Below, piece by piece: positions 12,101 through 15,816 of a stretch of DNA of 15,816 nt; position 1 is the stretch's first letter; the number at the start of each line of letters is the position of its first letter. The notes under the pieces were generated by a model that was not told the DNA's origin, did no database searches, and saw only the letters and a list, made by a program, of their open reading frames with translations. The stretch spans positions 1 to 15,816 of the forward strand of contig JAJYGO010000391.1 in the NCBI GenBank assembly GCA_021785115.1, read 5' to 3'. A program made the position numbers and the translations under genes. The DNA comes from Chloroflexota bacterium. Its GTDB lineage: Bacteria; Chloroflexota; Limnocylindria; Limnocylindrales; CSP1-4.

Positions 12101-14758
12101 GCGGCGGCGACCGCGAACGAGGCCGCCGGGGCAGCGGCCGATGCCGGGCCGGGGACGGGCGCGCGCCCGACGCCGGCCGCCGGCCGCGGGCACCGCAGGC
12201 TGCTGCGGGCGCTGGTCGCCCTGGGGCTCGCGGTCCTCGTCCCGGTCACCCTGGCCGGCGTGGCGACGTGGGCCTGGCAGCCGCAGGCCGGGGCGGTCAC
12301 GTTCCAGGCCGCGGTGGTCAACCTTGACCAGGGCGCCACGGTCACCGCCGGCGACGGCACGACCCAGACCCTGGCCCTGGGCAAGGAGGTCAGCGACGGG
12401 CTCGTCTCGGGCGGCGCGAGCGCCACCGGCGCCGGCACGCCCGGATCGGCCGGCTCATCGGTGGCCTGGACCGCCACGGACGCGCAGGCCGCCGCCGACG
12501 GCCTCGCGTCGGGGGCCTACGCCGCGGTGCTGACGATCCCCGCCGACTTCTCGAGGTCCATCGCGGCCATCCGCGCGGGCACCTCGGGCGACACGCCGTC
12601 GGCCACGCTGCAGCTCGAGACCGGCTCGGGCGGCGGCAACGTGGCCACCGCCGTCGCGCGGTCCGTGAGCACTGCCATCACCGCGTCCGCCACGCGCGAC
12701 GCGACCGCCTCGTACGTCGCGAACGTGCTGCTCGCCGTGTCCACGGCCCAGTCGAGCGTGACCTCGGCCGCGAACTCCGCGCAGGGCGTGGCCTCGAGCG
12801 CCAGCAGCCTCGCCGACAACGCGAGCGGGGTGCGCACGGTCTCGGGCGAGCTCGTCACGGGCCTCGGCCAGATGGCGTCGGGGGTGTCGTCGTCGATCAG
12901 CGGCGCCCAGCAGCTCGCCAGCGGCACGGCCTCGCTCGCCAGCGGCGCCAAGCAGCTGGCCACGGGCGCCGCCTCGCTCGCGTCGGGCACCCACCAGAGC
13001 GCGGCCGGCGCCTCGTCGCTCGCGGCCGGCGCGTCGTCGCTGTCCGACGGGCTGGCGAAGCTCGACAGCCAGACCCAGGCGCTCCCCTCGCAGGCGGCGC
13101 AGCTGGCGTCCGGGGCGTCGGACGTGGCCTCGGGCGCGAGCCAGACGGCAGCCGGCGCGGCGTCGCTCGCGTCGGGGCTCCAGACGCTCGCCGCCAGCAC
13201 GGCCGGCCTGGGGACCCAGGCCCAGCAGCTCAAGGCCGGGGCGGACGGCGTGGCGACCGGCACCTCGTCGGTGGCGGCGGGCCTCAGCCAGCTGGTCGCG
13301 CCCGCGACGAGCCTGTCGAGCGGGGCGGGCGACCTCGCCGCCGGCGTCGGGGCGTACACCGGGGCGCTCGGCCAGATCGCGTCCACCTGCATCGCCGACG
13401 GCGGCGGGCCGCTCGTCTGCGGCGAGCTCGAGAGCCTGATCGGGGGCACGCTCGCCATCCCGGGCCAGGGCACGGTCCCCGGCTCGGCGACGCTCCAGGC
13501 GGGTGCGACCTCGGTCGCGGGCGGCTCGGCCGGCGTCCTCTCGGCCGTCAAGACGCTGGCGGCCGGCGCGGCGCAGACGAGCGGCGGGGCGTCCCAGCTC
13601 GACGCCGGGATCACGCAGTTCGCCGCCGGCGCGCCGGCCCTCCAGTCCGGCATCGCGCAGGCGGCGTCGGGCTCGGCGACCCTGGCGTCCGGCGCCGCCC
13701 AGCTGTCGAGCGGCGCGGCGCAGCTCGCCGGCGGCACGCAGCAGCTGTCGGCCGGCCTGCCGCAGCTCGCCTCGGGGGTGGCGCAGCTCGCCTCCGGCGC
13801 GTCCGGGGTGTCGTCGGGCGCATCCTCGCTCTCGAGCGGCATCGCGGCGCTCGCGTCGGGCGCCGACAAGCTCGCGTCGGGCGCCCAGCAGACCGCCAGC
13901 GGCGCCGCCCAGATCGCGTCCGGGACGAAGTCGGCCGCCAGCAGCGCGAGCCAGCTCTCCAGCGCGGTCAACCAGGTACTCGACGGGGCCAAGCTCGTCC
14001 AGGCCGAGACCGGCCAGCTGGCCACCGACGGCAAGTCGCTGTCGGGCGACGCCGCCAAGGTCTCCGACTCGCTGACCGCGACCGCGGGCTCGATGCCCGT
14101 CCACGCGACGGCGGACCGCTCGCAGGTGGCCGCCCGGATCGCGGACCCGGTGACGGTGGAGACCGCGTCCACCGCACCGGTGGACGCCGGCATCGCGCCG
14201 CTCGCGATGGCGATCGCCCTGTGGCTCGGCGCCCTCGCCGCGCTGCTGGCGGTGCCCGCGCTGGGCCGCGACCGGCGGCGCTGGTGGGCCGGCCCGGTGG
14301 GCGCGATGGGGCTGGCCGCCCTCGTGGGGCTGGTCGCCGCCGCGCTCATGGTGGCGGGGATCCGCCTGGGCGTCGGCCTCGACGCGGCCCGCCTGCCGCT
14401 GCTGCTGGGGCTGAGCGCCCTGACCGCGGTGGCGTTCGCGGCCGTGCTGGGCGCGCTCGTGGCCGCGTTCGGGATCCGGGGCTGGGTGGCGGGCCTGCTG
14501 CTGGCCGGCCTCGGCATCGGCGCCTCGGGCTACCCGTTCGGCGTGGACGCGCTGCCGGGGCCGCTGTCGATCATCCGGCCGGTCCTGCCGACCTCCTGGG
14601 CGATCGACGGCATCCGGGCGGCCATCGAGAGCGCCAGCTCGTCGGTGGCGGTGGACGCGGCGGTGCTGGGCGCGTGGCTGATCCTGGGCGTGCTGGTGGT
14701 GCTGGCGGTGACCGCTGGCGCGGCGAGGCGCCGCGAGGAGCAGCCGGCCGCGGCGTGA
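9140..14758 (+). CDS. MMPL/RND transporter fused to a YhgE/Pip (EsaA-like) heptad-repeat membrane protein
   Basis: 1872 residues in one uninterrupted frame. Residues 1-965 are a full MMPL transporter: helix at 13-28, outside loop, helices at about 195-350, helix at about 380-397, large second loop (400-795), then helices at about 797-955 ending DTFVVRSILVPA and DRTWWPS, both typical MMPL endings. Asp261-Tyr262 (GVGTDYAIF) and Asp869-Tyr870 (GSDYNIF) match the two proton-relay Asp-Tyr pairs of MmpL3. Residues 966-1018 are an Ala/Gly/Pro linker. Residues 1018-1872 are a full YhgE/Pip protein: helix at 1021-1045, AAVVNLDQGATV (1056-1067), WTATDAQAAADGLASG from 1110, IPADFS near 1135, 'xxxLASG' heptads over about 1234-1620, then five helices (1685-1860) including 'PFGVDALPGPLS' and 'VLPTSWAIDGIR'. 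The topology of the two halves is compatible. The start is set by GGAGGAG before the GTG. Likely repressed by the divergent TetR. Substrate unknown. Confidence 0.92.
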   Translation: MFEALGSKTYKLRFLIVVVWVLAVIASVKLAPSLAGEAASDQSAFLPPDAPSMLANDAIEKAFPGSTSSSSATLTFSRDSGLTASDIAYIDSTAAWVTSSAAPADLRSAVTGTATAASRPELASMLKSSDGQLQLLLVDLNVSSAGDQAATVVGDLRNYVPAHAPAGLAVHVTGTAGITSDYLAAVKSGTDSTTRVTIILVLAILLLIYRAPLAAMVPLVTIGGAYVVARGVLGILAAAGWKITSLLDTFLVVMVFGVGTDYAIFLISRFREEISGGTDWHDASRETVRRIGAVISASAATVIVGLGAMAFGNFEMIKTTGPALAVAIAVTLVAGLTLAPALLGIFGHYLFWPLHTRPAQEGEPGGFFARLAAAVSRHPGLVAIALVVALGLPATFVPQMKTNFDTLAELPASSDARQGFDIIAAHLGKGKLVQSTALITTGSGDVLAPADLARLRDTVVALQHSAGVSSVTSLVTPDGDGKVPDGFRPSIQLGTIGDAFSANSTSSSSSAAAASGSSSSLLDPKLTDGLDQALNYVGALGAAYPDVAGRSEYRAARQSITDALDLVARVKKQSVVATQLRTLAAALTAPSSAAGGGGDSSLMANYLAELATAYPEVRPLPAYQDAVKAAASLASKPTATAAVDTADAMNQLAVHFDSQPNDTLSPQSLANTPSALELKTEAKTTFAAIPTAFHGLASVFAARPDDIFVPVGLGGDNAQQLTDAVNAFVSADHTATRFYVVTTDDPYSEAAFTTIRNTQAALAAAAPSFGPGATAYLGGATAQFSDVQTVLSNDFTRVGVITVIGIFLVLMLLLRAMVAPLYLVGTVLLSYLSAVGLSAFLFQNVLHHAGISFYLPLMVFVLLVALGSDYNIFLMSRVREESETRPIRDGIRIASGHTGSVITSAGLILAGTFGSMATAPLIVLFQVGVAVAIGVLIDTFVVRSILVPAITTIAGDRTWWPSGIRLGALAPAVAGAAGEPGLGEAALAAATANEAAGAAADAGPGTGARPTPAAGRGHRRLLRALVALGLAVLVPVTLAGVATWAWQPQAGAVTFQAAVVNLDQGATVTAGDGTTQTLALGKEVSDGLVSGGASATGAGTPGSAGSSVAWTATDAQAAADGLASGAYAAVLTIPADFSRSIAAIRAGTSGDTPSATLQLETGSGGGNVATAVARSVSTAITASATRDATASYVANVLLAVSTAQSSVTSAANSAQGVASSASSLADNASGVRTVSGELVTGLGQMASGVSSSISGAQQLASGTASLASGAKQLATGAASLASGTHQSAAGASSLAAGASSLSDGLAKLDSQTQALPSQAAQLASGASDVASGASQTAAGAASLASGLQTLAASTAGLGTQAQQLKAGADGVATGTSSVAAGLSQLVAPATSLSSGAGDLAAGVGAYTGALGQIASTCIADGGGPLVCGELESLIGGTLAIPGQGTVPGSATLQAGATSVAGGSAGVLSAVKTLAAGAAQTSGGASQLDAGITQFAAGAPALQSGIAQAASGSATLASGAAQLSSGAAQLAGGTQQLSAGLPQLASGVAQLASGASGVSSGASSLSSGIAALASGADKLASGAQQTASGAAQIASGTKSAASSASQLSSAVNQVLDGAKLVQAETGQLATDGKSLSGDAAKVSDSLTATAGSMPVHATADRSQVAARIADPVTVETASTAPVDAGIAPLAMAIALWLGALAALLAVPALGRDRRRWWAGPVGAMGLAALVGLVAAALMVAGIRLGVGLDAARLPLLLGLSALTAVAFAAVLGALVAAFGIRGWVAGLLLAGLGIGASGYPFGVDALPGPLSIIRPVLPTSWAIDGIRAAIESASSSVAVDAAVLGAWLILGVLVVLAVTAGAARRREEQPAAA

Positions 14759-14778
14759 GCCGGGGCGGCGGCACGGGT

Positions 14779-14800
14779 CCGGGCGTGGCGGCACGCCCGG
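14779..14800. terminator. Hairpin between convergent genes, probable bidirectional terminator
   Basis: CCGGGCGTG (14779-14787) and CACGCCCGG (14792-14800) form a perfect 9-bp stem with the 4-nt loop GCGG, 20 nt behind the fusion gene's stop and in the 124-nt space before the stop of the LON-domain gene. A smaller palindrome (GATCC GGG GGATC) follows. No T tract is present on either strand. Confidence 0.5.
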
Positions 14801-14882
14801 GCGATCCGGGGGATCCGCCGCGCCGCGCCGGTCGCGCGGCGTCCCGCGGCCCCGGCGCCCGTCGTTGCCAGTTCCGTCGCTG

Positions 14883-15653
14883 CTAGTTGCGGCGGTCGGC
14901 GAGGTTCCGGCGGTCGGGCACGTACAGCCCGAGCCGCTGGTGGAGCAGGTCGAGCTCGCGCCGCAGCAGCCCGTCGAGGTCGCGCAGGCGGTCCTCGGCC
15001 GTGGGCGCCTCCAGCAGCGCCTGCTTGCGGTCCAGCTCCGCCTGGACGATGCCGGTGAGCAGGAACGACAGCGGGGACGGGTCCTCGGGCACGCGGAGCG
15101 ACTCGAGGGTGGGCTCGCGGCCCTCGTCCTCGTCCGCCTCGGCGCGCACCTCCTCGACCGGCTCGCCCTCCACCTCGACCTCCACCTGGACGTCCACCGG
15201 CAGGCCCAGCTCGCCGTCCTTGGGCTGGAGCTCGCGGAGGTACTCGATGAACCGCGACCCCACCCGGTCCACGAGGCGGGCCGCGGCCTCCGGGTCGCCC
15301 ACCTCGTCGGGCAGCGGCTCCACCTCGGCCACGAGGTACGGCTCGGCCTCCGCGTCCACCTCGAGCACGGTGAACCGGCCGGTGCCCACCACCAGCAGGC
15401 TCCAGCGGCCGTCGGCGAACTTGGTCGCCTCGCGGATCTCGGCGAACGTGCCCACGCCGGCGATCGCGAGGTCCGCGCCCTCGCCGGCCCGGGGGGCCAC
15501 CTCGGAGCCCTCGCGGATGAGCACGACGCCGAACGGCGACGACGCGTCGAGGCAGCGGCGGACCATCAGCCGGTAGCGCTCCTCGAACACGTGGAGCGGC
15601 AGCGCGATGCCCGGGGCGAGGACGGTGTGCAGGGGGAAGAGCGGCAGGCGCAC
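14883..15653 (-). CDS. LON peptidase substrate-binding domain protein
   Basis: 256 residues from a GTG at 15653. The N-terminus RLPLFPLHTVLAPGIALPLH, followed by FEERYRLMVRRCL, is the signature opening of the LON substrate-binding (PUA-like) domain, which covers about residues 1-205 and includes GVVLIREGSE and LLVVGTGRF. No AAA+ ATPase or Ser-Lys protease domain follows, so it is a stand-alone relative of the Lon N-domain. Such proteins are widespread, and their function in bacteria is not well established. An acidic insert (VQVEVEVEGEPVEEVRAEAD, then EDEG) lies at about 155-180, with a charged helical C-terminus. The end contains a small duplication (RRNLADRRN). The GTG start agrees with the family start. 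It has no Shine-Dalgarno, and TACTCT lies 6 nt upstream. It converges on the fusion gene, and no functional link is implied. Confidence 0.93.
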   Translation of the reverse strand: MRLPLFPLHTVLAPGIALPLHVFEERYRLMVRRCLDASSPFGVVLIREGSEVAPRAGEGADLAIAGVGTFAEIREATKFADGRWSLLVVGTGRFTVLEVDAEAEPYLVAEVEPLPDEVGDPEAAARLVDRVGSRFIEYLRELQPKDGELGLPVDVQVEVEVEGEPVEEVRAEADEDEGREPTLESLRVPEDPSPLSFLLTGIVQAELDRKQALLEAPTAEDRLRDLDGLLRRELDLLHQRLGLYVPDRRNLADRRN

Positions 15654-15665
15654 GGGACGAGAGTA
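15654..15665 (-). promoter_or_regulatory. -10-like box 6 nt before the LON-domain GTG (leaderless start)
   Basis: On the minus strand TACTCT (15665-15660) is followed by CGTCCC and then GTG. There is no Shine-Dalgarno, so the transcript probably starts at or next to the start codon. No -35 consensus is visible 17 nt upstream. Confidence 0.35.
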
Positions 15666-15687
15666 GGCCGAGGCGCCGGAATCGCGC

Positions 15688-15710
15688 GAGCCGCCGGTGG
15701 CCGGCGGCTC
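15688..15710 (-). terminator. Perfect hairpin behind the right-edge gene fragment
   Basis: GAGCCGCCGG (15688-15697) and CCGGCGGCTC (15701-15710) form a perfect 10-bp stem with loop TGG. It lies about 59 nt beyond the stop of the possible leftward gene fragment at 15769 and before the LON-domain gene promoter, a fitting place for a terminator separating the two. It lacks a T tract. Confidence 0.45.
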
Positions 15711-15768
15711 GGGATCGGCGGATCGAGGTGCGGTCGCGCGGCGGGCGGCCCGCGCGCCGGTCAGGCGG

Positions 15769-15816
15769 TCAGTGGGAGCAGGCGTGCGGCGCGCCGGCGT
15801 CGTCGGCGGTGCGGAA
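15769..15816 (-). CDS. Possible C-terminal end of a leftward gene (partial)
   Basis: The frame entering from the right edge encodes FRTADDAGAPHACSH and then TGA at 15771-15769. The Cys-x-His ending and ordinary residue mix look more protein-like than the other frames, and a perfect hairpin follows the stop. Fifteen residues are too few to name a family, and this could be chance in GC-rich DNA where open frames are common. Confidence 0.3.
   Translation of the reverse strand, partial: FRTADDAGAPHACSH

Noticed and set aside
9014..12193. A 1059-codon open frame antisense to the MMPL half
   Set aside because: Shadow of the MMPL coding frame; the translation is rich in Arg, Gly, His and Gln with no recognisable fold.
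12840..14000. Possible tandem DNA repeat or CRISPR-like array
   Set aside because: The periodicity is in the protein heptads (xxxLASG); codons vary from unit to unit and there are no equal repeats with unique spacers.
12455..14794. Two long open frames antisense to the YhgE half
   Set aside because: They mirror the Leu-Ala-Ser-Gly heptads as Arg/Glu- or Ala/Pro-rich repeats; the plus-strand frame matches a known family and these do not.
1..15816. tRNA, rRNA, insertion sequences, attachment sites, phage genes, origin
   Set aside because: I looked on both strands and found no cloverleaf with CCA end, no transposase or integrase motif, no terminal inverted repeats and no DnaA-box cluster.

Overview
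This is a very GC-rich, densely packed stretch of bacterial chromosome. The composition, the frequent GTG starts, start codons placed 6-7 nt after TANNNT-type -10 boxes (leaderless-looking genes), and the protein families (MMPL, YhgE/Pip, DHA2 MFS, TetR/MarR) point to an Actinomycetota-like organism such as Thermoleophilia. A GC-rich Chloroflexota lineage is also possible. This is inference; the window holds no rRNA, tRNA or other marker.

Layout. (1) 1-62: start of a leftward gene that runs off the edge, possibly a PLP-dependent aminotransferase. (2) 366-821 and 1134-1346: two leftward unknown genes, a four-helix membrane protein and a 70-residue protein, separated by a region with two clean hairpins. 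(3) 1516-2187: a rightward Crp/Fnr-like regulator, convergent with (4) 2283-3917, an MFS transporter fused to a C-terminal cyclic-nucleotide-binding-type domain. (5) 7465-4101, leftward: an efflux operon of MarR repressor, DHA2 14-helix exporter and ArsB-like permease. The first two genes overlap by GTGA, and the permease frame begins directly behind the exporter's stop. A structured repeat occurs in two copies, one before the marR promoter and one between the permease and the MFS-cNMP gene. (6) 8228-7644: a two-helix membrane protein with an extracytoplasmic sensor-like domain. (7) 8994-8344: a TetR repressor, divergent from (8) 9140-14758, one open frame of 1872 residues joining a complete 12-helix MMPL/RND transporter to a complete YhgE/Pip (EsaA-like) heptad-repeat membrane protein. 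(9) 15653-14883: a LON substrate-binding-domain protein, convergent with the fusion. (10) 15769-15816: possible C-terminal end of a further leftward gene.

How it works together. The centrepiece is the TetR-controlled MMPL-YhgE fusion. The intergenic region carries a 28-bp imperfect palindrome overlapping a TTGACG-17-TATCCT promoter that reads into the fusion, so a TetR-repressed envelope exporter is the simplest model. Fused topology is self-consistent: MMPL ends in the cytoplasm, a short Ala/Gly/Pro linker follows, then the YhgE inward helix, a long outside coil and five C-terminal helices. The neighbouring MarR-DHA2-permease operon has the same repressor-plus-efflux logic, with a TTG-N5-CAA operator-like motif on its promoter. 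The window therefore looks like an export and envelope-stress island with three transport modules and four or five regulatory domains.
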